Shown here: in pieces, positions 8,668-17,365 of the stretch
Layout: each line of letters opens with the position of its first letter
Position numbering within the stretch: the first letter of the stretch is position 1
Position numbers and translations under genes: made by a program
Assembly (NCBI GenBank): GCA_038533155.1
Contig: JBCAZH010000010.1
Coordinates: 1 to 64,000 of the forward strand
Direction of reading: 5' to 3'
Length of the DNA: 64,000 nt
Source: CALBPI01 sp038533155
Lineage (GTDB): Bacteria; Pseudomonadota; Gammaproteobacteria; Steroidobacterales; Woeseiaceae
The notes under the pieces: generated by a model
Seen by the model: only the letters and a program-made list of their open reading frames with translations
The model's database searches: none
Told to the model about the DNA's origin: nothing

Positions 8668-10485
8668 ATGACCAGCGCAAACCCGATTATCAATGACGTC
8701 GTGATTCGCGTTGCGACTGTCAACGGCAGCGGCTCGGCGAGCGCCAATGGACTGTTGTTGAAAGCACTGTTCCGCATGGGGATTCCTGTCTGCGGCAAGA
8801 ACTTTTTCCCGTCAAATATCCAGGGACTGCCCACCTGGTATCAGATTCGAGCAACAGGTGCAGGCTATCTTGCATCTGCTGATCGTGTGGATGTCATGGT
8901 CGCTATGAATGCGCAGACGTACGCACAGGATCTTGCAACGGTCGCTCCGGGCGGTGTGTTGATTTACGACAGCACCTGGCCGCGGCACCGCGATCTGCAG
9001 CGCGATGACGTTACGGTACTCGGGGTTCCGTTATCCCAGATGTGCAATGAGGCTTTCGATGGGGCGCGAGCTCGAGTGCTGATGAAGAACATCGCCTACG
9101 TCGGTGTGCTCGCAGCATTACTCGACATCGAAGTGGAAGTCATCGCAAATCTGCTGACCGAGACCTATGGCAGCAAGCCCGCGTTGGCGGAGGCAAATCA
9201 AAAAGCGATCATGCTCGGCCATGATTACGCCGTCGCGCACTTCAATTGTCCGATGCCGCGGCGAGTTAGCCGCGCCAATGCGACCGAAGGACATGTTTTG
9301 GTCGACGGCAACACGGCTGCGGGATTGGGCTGCGTCTATGCGGGTGCGACCGTCGGCGCGTGGTATCCGATCACACCATCCACCTCGTTGATGGATGCGT
9401 TCAGCGGCTTTTGTGAGCGATACCGTGTGGATCCAGAGACCGGTGAAAAACGCTTTTGTATCGTGCAGGCGGAAGACGAGCTCGCCGCGGTCGGGATGGT
9501 TTTGGGCGCGAACTGGATGGGCGCCCGAGCGTTTACACCGACCAGTGGGCCGGGTATTTCGCTCATGAGTGAATTTATTGGGTTTGCCTACTACGCCGAG
9601 ATTCCGGCCGTGCTGTTTGACGTGCAACGCACGGGCCCATCCACTGGCATGCCGACCCGCACGCAACAGAGTGATCTCTTGAGCTGCGCGTACGCGTCGC
9701 ATGGCGATACCCGGCAAGTCCTTCTGTTCCCCGCCAATCCTCATGAATGCTTCGAAATGGCGGTCACAGCATTCGATCTGGCCGAGCGCCTGCAGACACC
9801 CGTATTGGTTCTTTCGGATCTCGACATTGGCATGAACGACTGGATGGTGCCGGAACTCGAGTGGGATGAATCGTATTCGCCGGACCGTGGCAAAGTTCTC
9901 GATGCTGACGCGTTGGCTGCGGCGTCTGAGCGGTTCCAACGCTATCGCGATGCCGATGGAGATGCGATTCCCTACCGAACGTTACCGGGCGTGGATGCAA
10001 AAGGCGCGTATTTCACGCGCGGTTCCGGCCACAACGCGGCGGGTGGCTACACCGAAGACTCGGACGAGTACCGCGAAGTGATGGAACGTTTACTGCGCAA
10101 GTGGCAAACCGCGGCGACATTGGTGCCCAAGTCCGCGCTCGAACGTCGGCCGGGCGCTAGCGCCGGTATCTTGGCTGTTGGTAGTTCCGACTTTGCGGTA
10201 CGCGAAGCGCTGGATCGGCTCCACGACGATGGTGTGGCGATGGACTACTTGCGGGTCAGAGCATTTCCGTTCGATGCGGCAGTCACCGAATTCTTGGAGC
10301 AGCATGAACGTGTATTCGTGGTGGAGCAAAACCGCGATGGCCAGTTGCGCAGTCTTTTGATGAGCGAGCTCGACGCCGCTCCCGAGCGATTGGTGAGTGT
10401 GCTGCACTACGACGGACAGCCGATTACCGCTCGCGATGTCGTCGATCCGATTTTGAATCTATTGGCGAAGGAGCGGGCAGCATGA
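8668..10485 (+). CDS. korA: 2-oxoacid:acceptor oxidoreductase, fused gamma-alpha subunit (KorA)
   Basis: 605 residues. Residues 1-190 form the gamma domain found in 2-oxoacid:ferredoxin oxidoreductases (NGSGSASANGLLLKALF near the start). From about residue 205 the alpha-type pyrimidine-binding domain begins with the family segment GATVGAWYPITPSTS. With KorB it should oxidise a 2-oxoacid, most likely 2-oxoglutarate, with CoA to the acyl-CoA while reducing Fe-S centres. It starts 17 bases after korC and overlaps korB by four bases (ATGA), so the three genes form one operon. The substrate is inferred from subunit type and order. Confidence 0.9.
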   Translation: MTSANPIINDVVIRVATVNGSGSASANGLLLKALFRMGIPVCGKNFFPSNIQGLPTWYQIRATGAGYLASADRVDVMVAMNAQTYAQDLATVAPGGVLIYDSTWPRHRDLQRDDVTVLGVPLSQMCNEAFDGARARVLMKNIAYVGVLAALLDIEVEVIANLLTETYGSKPALAEANQKAIMLGHDYAVAHFNCPMPRRVSRANATEGHVLVDGNTAAGLGCVYAGATVGAWYPITPSTSLMDAFSGFCERYRVDPETGEKRFCIVQAEDELAAVGMVLGANWMGARAFTPTSGPGISLMSEFIGFAYYAEIPAVLFDVQRTGPSTGMPTRTQQSDLLSCAYASHGDTRQVLLFPANPHECFEMAVTAFDLAERLQTPVLVLSDLDIGMNDWMVPELEWDESYSPDRGKVLDADALAAASERFQRYRDADGDAIPYRTLPGVDAKGAYFTRGSGHNAAGGYTEDSDEYREVMERLLRKWQTAATLVPKSALERRPGASAGILAVGSSDFAVREALDRLHDDGVAMDYLRVRAFPFDAAVTEFLEQHERVFVVEQNRDGQLRSLLMSELDAAPERLVSVLHYDGQPITARDVVDPILNLLAKERAA

Positions 10486-11416
10486 GCTTTATTGCCAAAC
10501 CCAAGGTGGCGCATCCAGGCCTACCGAGAAATCGTCACGGTTTGACGATGCGCGACTATGAAGGCGCGCTGTCGACGCTGTGCGCGGGTTGCGGCCACGA
10601 TTCCGTGACAGCGGCGATCGTACAAGCCGCATTCGAGCTCGAATTGCCGCCGCATGGATTGGCGAAAATGAGCGGCATCGGGTGTTCATCGAAAACACCG
10701 GCCTACTTCATGAGCGGATCGCACGGGTTCAACTCTGTGCACGGTCGTATGCCATCGGTCACGACCGGTGCGAATGCGGCGCATCGCGATCTCGTCTACC
10801 TCGGGATCTCGGGTGACGGCGATTCGTTGTCCATCGGGATGGGACAGTTCGCGCATGTGATCCGACGCAATCTCAACATGACCTATTTGATCGAGAACAA
10901 CGGCGTCTACGGCCTCACCAAGGGTCAGTTCTCCGCATCCGCAGATGTGGGATCCACAACCAAGCGCGGGGTTGCCAACACGCAACCGCCGATCGACCCG
11001 GTGTCAATTGCGCTGAGTTTGGGTGCAAGTTTCGTCGCGCGCGGATTTTCCGGTGACAAACAGCAATTGGTCCCATTGCTCAAATCGGCTCTAAAGCACC
11101 GTGGATTTGCGCTTTTGGATGTGATCAGCCCTTGCGTGACCTTTAACAACCACGAGGGATCGACCAAGAGTTATGCGCACAGTCGCTCGCATACATTGCC
11201 GGTGGTGCAGGCCGANNNNNNNNNNNNNNNNNNNNNNNNNNNNNNNNNNNNNNNNNNNNNNNNNNNNNNNNNNNNNNNNNNNNNNNNNNNNNNNNNNNNN
11301 NNNNNNNNNNNNNNNCGGTTAACGCAACAGTCGGAACGCCGCTCCGCGACCTGCCATTCGACGACCTGTGCCCGGGCAGCCAGAGCCTCGCCGAATTGCA
11401 GCAACGTTGGCGCTAG
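10482..11416 (+). CDS. korB: 2-oxoacid:acceptor oxidoreductase beta subunit (KorB), interrupted by an assembly gap
   Basis: The thiamine-diphosphate subunit. The diphosphate motif GDGDS is followed by NNGVYGLTKGQ, and cysteines in LCAGCGHDS, GIGCSSK and ISPCVTFNN fit the [4Fe-4S] site. 100 N at 11216-11315 hide part of the C-terminal third. After the gap the plausible frame begins at 11318 and reads VNATVGTPLRDLPFDDL to the TAG at 11414-11416, a typical C-terminus. This frame is offset from the one before the gap, so the N count is a placeholder. Family length (about 340) suggests roughly 200 bases are really missing. Continuing the pre-gap frame gives an implausible Ser/Arg-rich tail. Confidence 0.88.
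11216..11315. other. Assembly gap (100 N) inside korB
   Basis: A run of exactly 100 N. The reading frames on its two sides do not agree with a true length of 100, so the size is a scaffolding placeholder. Confidence 0.99.
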
Positions 11417-11420
11417 CTAA

Positions 11421-12008
11421 CTAGAAGTAGACTTTCGCGCCAATCGTCCAGGTCGTTGTATCGTCAATGACTTGTACCCAAGGCCCGAGCGCCAGTGAGT
11501 CCGTCAGGAAGAAATCGAGACCGAGCGTCGCGATCTCTTCGTCGGCGGCATTGTCGAGATCCAAGCTCGCGAGTGAGCCATAGAGCTCGATGTCTTCGTG
11601 CACCATGGTTCGGATGCCGACCGACGTAAACACGCCGTCATCCTCATCTTCGAAAAACGGTGTTTCGAAGCGCGCGTCGGCGAAACCGAGTCGCAGCACA
11701 AGATCCGTGCGCGGGGTGATTGAGAAGTTGAAGCCACCACCGTAGACGGTGGTACTCACGTCGACGTTATCGTCAAATTCGAGGCGGTCATAGCTCGCGA
11801 ACAGGTGGAACGCGCCGCCAACTTCCACGAGTCCATTCAGGACAAAACCATCGCCTTCCACATCGAAATCGTCGAATCCATCGTTGATCTCAACCTCTGA
11901 CTCGGCGTATCTCAACTCCAGATAGTCATAGCTGAGCCGGTTGTCGTCGGCGACGGCGGCCCCGCTGGCCAAAGCCAGTGCTGCGGCGAAAACTGCGCAA
12001 TTCTTCAT
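11421..12008 (-). CDS. Small outer-membrane beta-barrel protein, function unknown
   Basis: 195 residues with a clear signal peptide (residues 1-20, ending AAVADD). The mature part alternates hydrophobic and polar residues in about eight short strands, is rich in Asp and aromatic residues, and ends in Phe (GAKVYF), the usual signature for outer-membrane insertion. It looks like an OmpW/porin-sized eight-stranded barrel; I cannot assign a ligand. Its ATG has AGGAGA ten bases upstream. It converges on korB with only four bases between the stops. Confidence 0.75.
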   Translation of the reverse strand: MKNCAVFAAALALASGAAVADDNRLSYDYLELRYAESEVEINDGFDDFDVEGDGFVLNGLVEVGGAFHLFASYDRLEFDDNVDVSTTVYGGGFNFSITPRTDLVLRLGFADARFETPFFEDEDDGVFTSVGIRTMVHEDIELYGSLASLDLDNAADEEIATLGLDFFLTDSLALGPWVQVIDDTTTWTIGAKVYF

Positions 12009-12143
12009 TTTGAGGGTCTCCTGCTTACAGGGTCTTGCGATCTATGTTTGTTTCTCAGGGTCTAGATTAATCAGGCAAACTGAACGCAACCTGAAGCGTG
12101 CGAGTCGGGTAAACTAGCCGCCTATTTTCTGCTGGGCGATCGA

Positions 12144-12839
12144 ATGCTGCGCACAGTCAAGGGCGTACTCGTACTCATACCCATCGTGCTCAATATCGTG
12201 TTTTGGTTCATACCGATCATGGTGTTTGCAGTCGTGCGATTGCTTTTGCCGTTTGCTGCGGTGCGGCGCTTTACATCGCGGGTATTGATCGCTTGCGGCG
12301 AGAACTGGATCAGCGTCAACAATTGGCTGGAGGACGTCACCCAGAACATCCATTGGGAGTTTCACGGCACCGACACCCTGCGCCGCAACGATTGGTATCT
12401 CGTGATGGCGAACCACCAATCGTGGGTCGATATCATTGTTCTGCAGCGCGCGCTCAATCGCCGCATCCCGTTCTTGAAGTTCTTCATTAAGCAGGTGTTG
12501 ATCTGGATCCCGTTTCTGGGTCTCGCTTGGTGGGCGATGGACATGCCGTTTATGAAGCGCTATTCGCGNNNNNNNNNNNNNNNNNNNNNNNNNNNNNNNN
12601 NNNNNNNNNNNNNNNNNNNNNNNNNNNNNNNNNNNNNNNNNNNNNNNNNNNNNNNNNNNNNNNNNNNNGAGGTTGTTGTGGATGTGCGCGAGCTTCCGGT
12701 TGAATCGTGGATGCAAGGTGGTGACTACCTGAATGATGAGGCGTATCGTCAGCGTTTTCAGACTTGGCTCGTCGAGTTATGGCGGGAGAAAGATGCTCGT
12801 ATCGACGCACTGAACGAAGCGTCGCAGAGTCGGAGTTGA
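12144..12839 (+). CDS. 1-acyl-sn-glycerol-3-phosphate acyltransferase-like protein (YihG type), with assembly gap
   Basis: The N-terminus carries a hydrophobic anchor (residues 8-38). The PlsC/YihG active-site motif NHQSWVD (HX4D, near residue 91) follows. Enzymes of this family add a second acyl chain to lysophosphatidic acid or related lipids at the inner membrane. A 100-N gap (12569-12668) removes the middle; the C-terminal part resumes with VVVDVRELPVE. YihG proteins are about 300 residues, so some 200-250 bases are probably missing rather than 100. Frames before and after the gap happen to agree. Confidence 0.82.
   Translation: MLRTVKGVLVLIPIVLNIVFWFIPIMVFAVVRLLLPFAAVRRFTSRVLIACGENWISVNNWLEDVTQNIHWEFHGTDTLRRNDWYLVMANHQSWVDIIVLQRALNRRIPFLKFFIKQVLIWIPFLGLAWWAMDMPFMKRYSXXXXXXXXXXXXXXXXXXXXXXXXXXXXXXXXXXEVVVDVRELPVESWMQGGDYLNDEAYRQRFQTWLVELWREKDARIDALNEASQSRS
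12569..12668. other. Assembly gap (100 N) inside acyltransferase gene
   Basis: A run of exactly 100 N between the active-site half and the C-terminal half of the YihG-like gene; the true length is unknown. Confidence 0.99.
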
Positions 12840-12889
12840 GTTTTAGGAACGAATGGTGAACCCACCGCAGTTTAGGATCGATCATCCTT

Positions 12890-14509
12890 ATGCCTAATCG
12901 TAAAGCGTTGCGCGGCGCTGACATTCTTCGCGATTCATCACTTAACAAATCCACTGCATTCACGATGGAAGAGCGTGAGGCGCTTGGCTTGCGCGGTTTA
13001 CTTCCGCCGACGGTCAACACACAGGATCAGCAGCTCCAGAGAGTGCTCGCGAGCCTACGTCGCAAGAGTTCGGATATCGAGCGCTACATCTCGCTGCGCG
13101 CGCTACAAACCCGCAGTCGCCCTCTGTTTTATCGATTGGTGATGGATCACATCGAAGAGATCATGCCGCTGATCTACACACCGACCGTCGGCGAGGCATG
13201 CAAAGAGTTTGCACACATCTTCCGCGCAGCTCGCGGATTGTATGTGTCGATAGATGATGCTGGCGACGTCGACAAATTGCTGGCGAATTGGGATGAAGAG
13301 GATATCCGGATCATCGTTGTGACGGATGGCGAGCGGATTCTCGGCCTTGGTGATCTCGGCAGTAACGGTATGGGGATTTCGATTGGGAAATTGGCCTTGT
13401 ATACGGCCTGCGCCGGTATTCACCCCGAGCAAACTTTGCCGTTGGTTCTGGACGTCGGCACCGACAACGAGGAGCTCCGCGAGGATCCGTTGTACCTCGG
13501 CATCCCGCGGCCGCGCGTGCGTGGTGAGGCCTACGAGGCTTTGGTCGATGAATTTATTCAAGCCGTCGAAAAACGCTTTCCTCGTGCATTGATTCAGTTC
13601 GAGGATTTCTCGACACCGAACGCGCAGATGTTTTTGGATCGCTACCGCGACCAAATCCTGTGTTTCAACGATGACATCCAGGGCACCGCTTCGGTTGCGC
13701 TGGCGGGCATCATCGCGTCAACCCGTGTGACCGACGTGCCGCTGAAAGATATGCGCGTCATGTTTCTTGGCCACGGATCGGCGGCGACAGGGATTGCCGA
13801 TCTGTTGGTCTCCAGCAAGATGGACGAGGGTCTTAGCGAGGCGGAGGCCTGTGACCAGATTCGATTTGTGGGTCGCGATGGAGTGATCACGCGCGATTCA
13901 GCAAAAGCGACCGGACCTCTTGAGCGTTTTGCGCCGGATTTACCGCCAGCGGACTTTAGTGCTGGGATCGAGCGATTCAAACCGCACGGTCTTATTGGGG
14001 CGACAGGCTCTCCCGGCACTTTCACCGAAGAGATCGTCAAGCAGATGGCGACGATCAATGAGCGTCCTGTGATCTTCGCATTGTCGAATCCGACCTCACG
14101 CGCCGAGTGCACGGCCGAACAGGCTTACCGGTGGAGTGATGGTCGCGCGCTGTTTGCCAGCGGCAGCCCGTTCGCACCCGTGAAACTGGGCTCCAAGACG
14201 CATTGGCCGGGGCAGGGCAACAACGCGTACATTTTCCCGGGCGTGGGTCTCGGGGCGGTTGCGATCGGTGCCACTCGAGTGACCGATGTGATGTTCCTGG
14301 AGGCGGCGCGTTGTTTGGCGAATCTGATTCGCGACGAGGATCTTGCTGTGGGTACGCTCTACCCGCCGCTGACTCAGATTCGCGATGTGTCGTTGGCGGT
14401 CGCGGTTTCGGTAGCCGAGCGTGCCTACACTGATAACCTCGCCACGGTGCCGCGGCCTGATGATCTTAGCGCTTTCATCGCTGAGACGATGTACGACCCG
14501 ACCTACTGA
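12890..14509 (+). CDS. maeA: NAD-dependent malic enzyme
   Basis: 539 residues, the size of the large malic enzyme type (MaeA/SfcA). It oxidatively decarboxylates malate to pyruvate, linking the TCA cycle to acetyl-CoA and gluconeogenic pools. Visible signatures are the malate-binding segment IYTPTVGEAC, the loop VTDGERILGLGDLGSNGM, FEDFSTPNA, the metal region CFNDDIQGTASV, the Rossmann stretch MFLGHGSAATGIA and ALSNPTSRAECT. NAD preference is inferred from the subfamily, not from a decisive residue. The next gene begins at the last base of its stop codon (TGATG). Confidence 0.93.
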   Translation: MPNRKALRGADILRDSSLNKSTAFTMEEREALGLRGLLPPTVNTQDQQLQRVLASLRRKSSDIERYISLRALQTRSRPLFYRLVMDHIEEIMPLIYTPTVGEACKEFAHIFRAARGLYVSIDDAGDVDKLLANWDEEDIRIIVVTDGERILGLGDLGSNGMGISIGKLALYTACAGIHPEQTLPLVLDVGTDNEELREDPLYLGIPRPRVRGEAYEALVDEFIQAVEKRFPRALIQFEDFSTPNAQMFLDRYRDQILCFNDDIQGTASVALAGIIASTRVTDVPLKDMRVMFLGHGSAATGIADLLVSSKMDEGLSEAEACDQIRFVGRDGVITRDSAKATGPLERFAPDLPPADFSAGIERFKPHGLIGATGSPGTFTEEIVKQMATINERPVIFALSNPTSRAECTAEQAYRWSDGRALFASGSPFAPVKLGSKTHWPGQGNNAYIFPGVGLGAVAIGATRVTDVMFLEAARCLANLIRDEDLAVGTLYPPLTQIRDVSLAVAVSVAERAYTDNLATVPRPDDLSAFIAETMYDPTY

Positions 14510-14808
14510 TGCAGCTGTGGTGGCTGTATGTCGTCAGGAGTGCGGACGGTAGTCTGTACACTGGCATCAGCACCGACCCTACCCAACGGTTGCAAAAACA
14601 CGAGTCCGGCAAAGGCGCTCGAGCGCTGCGCGGGCGTGGACCGCTCGAGCTGGTGGCACAGTGCCAAGTCGGTGATCGTGGGGCCGCCAGCCGGGCAGAA
14701 TACGCGTTCAAGCAGCTAACGAAAGCAGATAAAGAAACGACGCTGGCCGGCGGCAACAAGGCGCTGCTGGCGTTCGCAAAGCGCTACGTCGATGACCCGT
14801 CGGATTGA
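14509..14808 (+). CDS. GIY-YIG nuclease-fold protein (YhbQ/UPF0213 family)
   Basis: 99 residues with the one-domain GIY-YIG fold: LYVVRSADGSLYTGIS (YV and YTG replace the name-giving residues), an Arg in QRLQKHESGKGAR, and a Glu near residue 68 as possible metal ligand. YhbQ-type proteins act on DNA ends or nicks in vitro, but their cell role is unclear. Translation is coupled to maeA. The last 25 bases overlap the convergent antiporter gene. Confidence 0.88.
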   Translation: MQLWWLYVVRSADGSLYTGISTDPTQRLQKHESGKGARALRGRGPLELVAQCQVGDRGAASRAEYAFKQLTKADKETTLAGGNKALLAFAKRYVDDPSD

Positions 14809-16574
14809 TCGTCGCTGACATTTTCCTGGTCGGTACGCAACAGCGTTGCGAGCTCGGCGGCAGCCTCGTGCACCGTCTGAATCATCGCCTTCTCGTCGTG
14901 ACGATAGGCGCTTTGTTTTCTTAGGTACGCCTCGTCGTGTTGCAAGAAAGTCTGTGTGACACGTTCGGCGCGCTCTTGCGAATAGCCCATCATCTGCAGC
15001 AACGACTCCGTCGTTTTTAAACTGGAGTACAGTGTGTCGCGGATCGGATTCTCGATGCCGAGTTCCATCAACTGATGCGCGTGGAATCGATTCCGGGCGC
15101 GCGCCAAGATCTTGAGGTGCGGGAAGTGTTTGCGGATGACCTTGGCCGCCTCAACGGATTGCTCGATATCGTCGATAGCGAGGATCAGGTACTTCGCTTC
15201 CTTGGCACCCGCCGCTTCCAGCAGGTCCTCGCGTCTTGCATCGCCGAAGTAGACTTTGTTGCCGAAACGGCGCACGACATCCACCTGTTCGGGGCTGGAT
15301 TCCAAAGCGGTAAAAGGAATGCCTTTACTGCGCAAAATTCGGCCGATGATTTGACCGAAACGACCGAAGCTGACGATCAGAATGTCCGGGTGGTCGTTAT
15401 CGATCGTGTCGTACGAAGGCGGCTTACTGGTCGCGCTGCGCTTCAGCCACGCGTCCGCAGCGATCATAACGAGCGGAGTGAGCGCCATCGAGACGCTGAC
15501 CACAACAATCAGGAAGTCCGCCAAATCTCGGGTCATAACACTTTCGCTGACCGCAGCGGTAAACAGCACAAAGCCAAACTCACCGCCTTGCGACAGAATC
15601 AGTCCGAGGCGAAGTCGTTCGCTAGGTTCCATCTGGAAACGGAACGCGAGCAGCATCAAGATGATGGTCTTGACCGTCATCAACGCGACGACCGCGATGA
15701 CCAGCATGCCGGCTTGTTCAACGACCAACGATAGATTCACGGACATGCCGACCGCGATAAAGAACAGCCCGAGCAGCAGTCCTTTGAAGTTCTCAATATC
15801 GACTTCGAGTTGATGGCGGTACTCGGAATCCGCGAGCAGCATGCCCGCGATGAAGGCGCCGAGCCCCATCGATAGACCGACCTTGTACATCAGCGTCGCT
15901 GCGCCGATGACGACCAGTAGCGAGACGGCCGTTAAGAGTTCACGAACGTCGGTGCCCGCAACGACTCTCAAAATCGGACGCAAAGCGTAGCGACCGCCCA
16001 CCACCAGCACCACGATCGCGCCGATTGCTTTGCCGATTGCCATCCAGTCGATACTCATGCCTTCGGATGCCGCCAGCAGTGGCATCAAAGCGAGCATTGG
16101 AATGACGGCCATATCCTGGAACAGCAAGACCGCAAACGCGGAGCGGCCATAGCGCTGAGCGAGTTCTTGTCGCTCTGCCAGTAGCTGCATCGTAAAGGCC
16201 GTAGATGACAAGGCGAGGCCATAGCCGATGGCGACTGCAGCCCGCCAATCGACACCGACCGCAACGACCAGTCCGGCGAGCGCCGCGCCCGTGATGAGCA
16301 CCTGGAATCCGCCCAGCCCAAACACCGCTTTGCGCAGCAGCCAGAGGCGCGAGGGCTGCATTTCTAAGCCGATGATAAAAAGCAGGAATACGACGCCCAG
16401 TTCGGCGAAATGCAGGATCGTGTCGACGTCCGTGATCAGTTTCAGGACCGATGGTCCGATGATCACGCCGGCAAGCAGATAGCCGAGTACTGACCCAAGA
16501 CCGATCTTTTTGGTCAGAGGCACGGTAACGACGGCGACCGCCAGGTACACCAAAGCTTCAGTTAGGAAATTCAC
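14784..16574 (-). CDS. Kef-type potassium/proton antiporter (CPA2 family)
   Basis: 596 residues. Residues 1-380 form a Na+/H+-exchanger membrane domain of about 12 helices, with FIIGLEMQPSRLW and SSTAFTMQLLAER typical of KefB/KefC/YbaL. From about residue 400 a TrkA-N/RCK domain follows (ILIVSFGRFGQIIGRIL), which binds nucleotides or glutathione adducts in the characterised Kef proteins. It probably lets K+ out in exchange for H+ during electrophile stress. GTG start with GGGAGG four bases upstream. It is not clear whether it is KefB, KefC or YbaL, and no KefF/KefG partner adjoins it. Confidence 0.9.
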   Translation of the reverse strand: MNFLTEALVYLAVAVVTVPLTKKIGLGSVLGYLLAGVIIGPSVLKLITDVDTILHFAELGVVFLLFIIGLEMQPSRLWLLRKAVFGLGGFQVLITGAALAGLVVAVGVDWRAAVAIGYGLALSSTAFTMQLLAERQELAQRYGRSAFAVLLFQDMAVIPMLALMPLLAASEGMSIDWMAIGKAIGAIVVLVVGGRYALRPILRVVAGTDVRELLTAVSLLVVIGAATLMYKVGLSMGLGAFIAGMLLADSEYRHQLEVDIENFKGLLLGLFFIAVGMSVNLSLVVEQAGMLVIAVVALMTVKTIILMLLAFRFQMEPSERLRLGLILSQGGEFGFVLFTAAVSESVMTRDLADFLIVVVSVSMALTPLVMIAADAWLKRSATSKPPSYDTIDNDHPDILIVSFGRFGQIIGRILRSKGIPFTALESSPEQVDVVRRFGNKVYFGDARREDLLEAAGAKEAKYLILAIDDIEQSVEAAKVIRKHFPHLKILARARNRFHAHQLMELGIENPIRDTLYSSLKTTESLLQMMGYSQERAERVTQTFLQHDEAYLRKQSAYRHDEKAMIQTVHEAAAELATLLRTDQENVSDDQSDGSST

Positions 16575-16638
16575 GCAGCCTCCCGGCGCTTTGCTACCGA
16601 AGAGTCTAGCGGAGTATGAAGCCTAACGCGCTATCCGT

Positions 16639-16683
16639 CGGCATCAGGATCGATGCCGAGTTTTCGCAAGCGATGCTTGCGAA
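16639..16683. repeat. Two adjacent perfect palindromes downstream of the anti-sigma gene
   Basis: CGGCATC (16639-16645) pairs with GATGCCG (16652-16658). Four bases on, TTCGCAAGC (16663-16671) pairs with GCTTGCGAA (16675-16683) around GAT. They fill the space between the anti-sigma stop and the start of the Kef-type gene on the same strand. Possible roles are transcript end or stabiliser for the sigma block, or operator for the antiporter. No T run follows on the minus strand. Confidence 0.5.
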
Positions 16684-16696
16684 TGTCGAGAACGCT

Positions 16697-17362
16697 TTAT
16701 TCGGTCACGCGGTACGGGAACACCCAGGTCTCGCCGGTAGTGTTTCGAACGTTGATGCGATAGGCGCCAGGCGTGGCTGCTGCACCGCGCAGCAACACGG
16801 TCAGTTCACTGCCGTCGACGCTCTTGAGGTTCGAGACTGTTGAGATCAAATCGCCTTCGCCATTCAGCACCGTGGCTTCGTAGGTGTCCTCGACGGCCAT
16901 GCCGAGATCCAGTGCGAGTAACACCTCAGTGGCGCCGCTCAGCGATACGTCAACACCTTCATCAGCGCCACGAGTCGGCTCCAAGTAGGCCAGCGTGACG
17001 TTGCCGGTGCCGAGTGGCTGCTCTGTTTGGACGGATGATCCGATCGCCATCACTGCAATCGCTGCAACTGCGAAGAATGAGGCGGCTGCACTGTAGACCG
17101 GCGAGGTGAACAGGCGATGCAATGCACTCTTGCGTTCGCGAGCCTGCTGTAGGGATGCCACTTCACCCGCCGGCGCTGCAGTCTGTTTCACCTGCTTCAT
17201 CAGGCGCTCGCTGAGATCGAGTTCTTCCATCGTCTCCGGGCAGCCCGCGTAAAAGTCCTCGAACGCCATCGACTGCTCTTCGGTGAGCTGGTTCATCAAA
17301 TAGCGATCCACCAGATTGTGCTCGACCACCATGTGTCGGGTGATCCGATCAAAATTTTCCAT
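16697..17362 (-). CDS. Probable membrane anti-sigma factor
   Basis: 221 residues, starting three bases after the ECF sigma gene ends. Residues 1-70 resemble the zinc anti-sigma domain in sequence (VDRYLMNQLTEEQ, then FYAGCPETMEEL). The His and the second Cys of the usual HxxxCxxC are missing, so zinc binding is probably lost. One membrane helix lies near residues 92-112. The remaining 110 residues should be periplasmic and look beta-rich (YEATVLNGEGDLIS). It likely holds the sigma factor at the membrane until an envelope cue frees it. The function rests on position, topology and weak motif match. Confidence 0.75.
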   Translation of the reverse strand: MENFDRITRHMVVEHNLVDRYLMNQLTEEQSMAFEDFYAGCPETMEELDLSERLMKQVKQTAAPAGEVASLQQARERKSALHRLFTSPVYSAAASFFAVAAIAVMAIGSSVQTEQPLGTGNVTLAYLEPTRGADEGVDVSLSGATEVLLALDLGMAVEDTYEATVLNGEGDLISTVSNLKSVDGSELTVLLRGAAATPGAYRINVRNTTGETWVFPYRVTE

Positions 17363-17365
17363 GAG

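Noticed and set aside
9118..9939. 273-codon ORF opposite korA
   Set aside because: Antisense shadow of korA with no recognisable domain.
11316..11420. Frameshifted Ser/Arg-rich tail of KorB
   Set aside because: It arises only because the 100-N gap is a placeholder; the other frame gives a sensible C-terminus.
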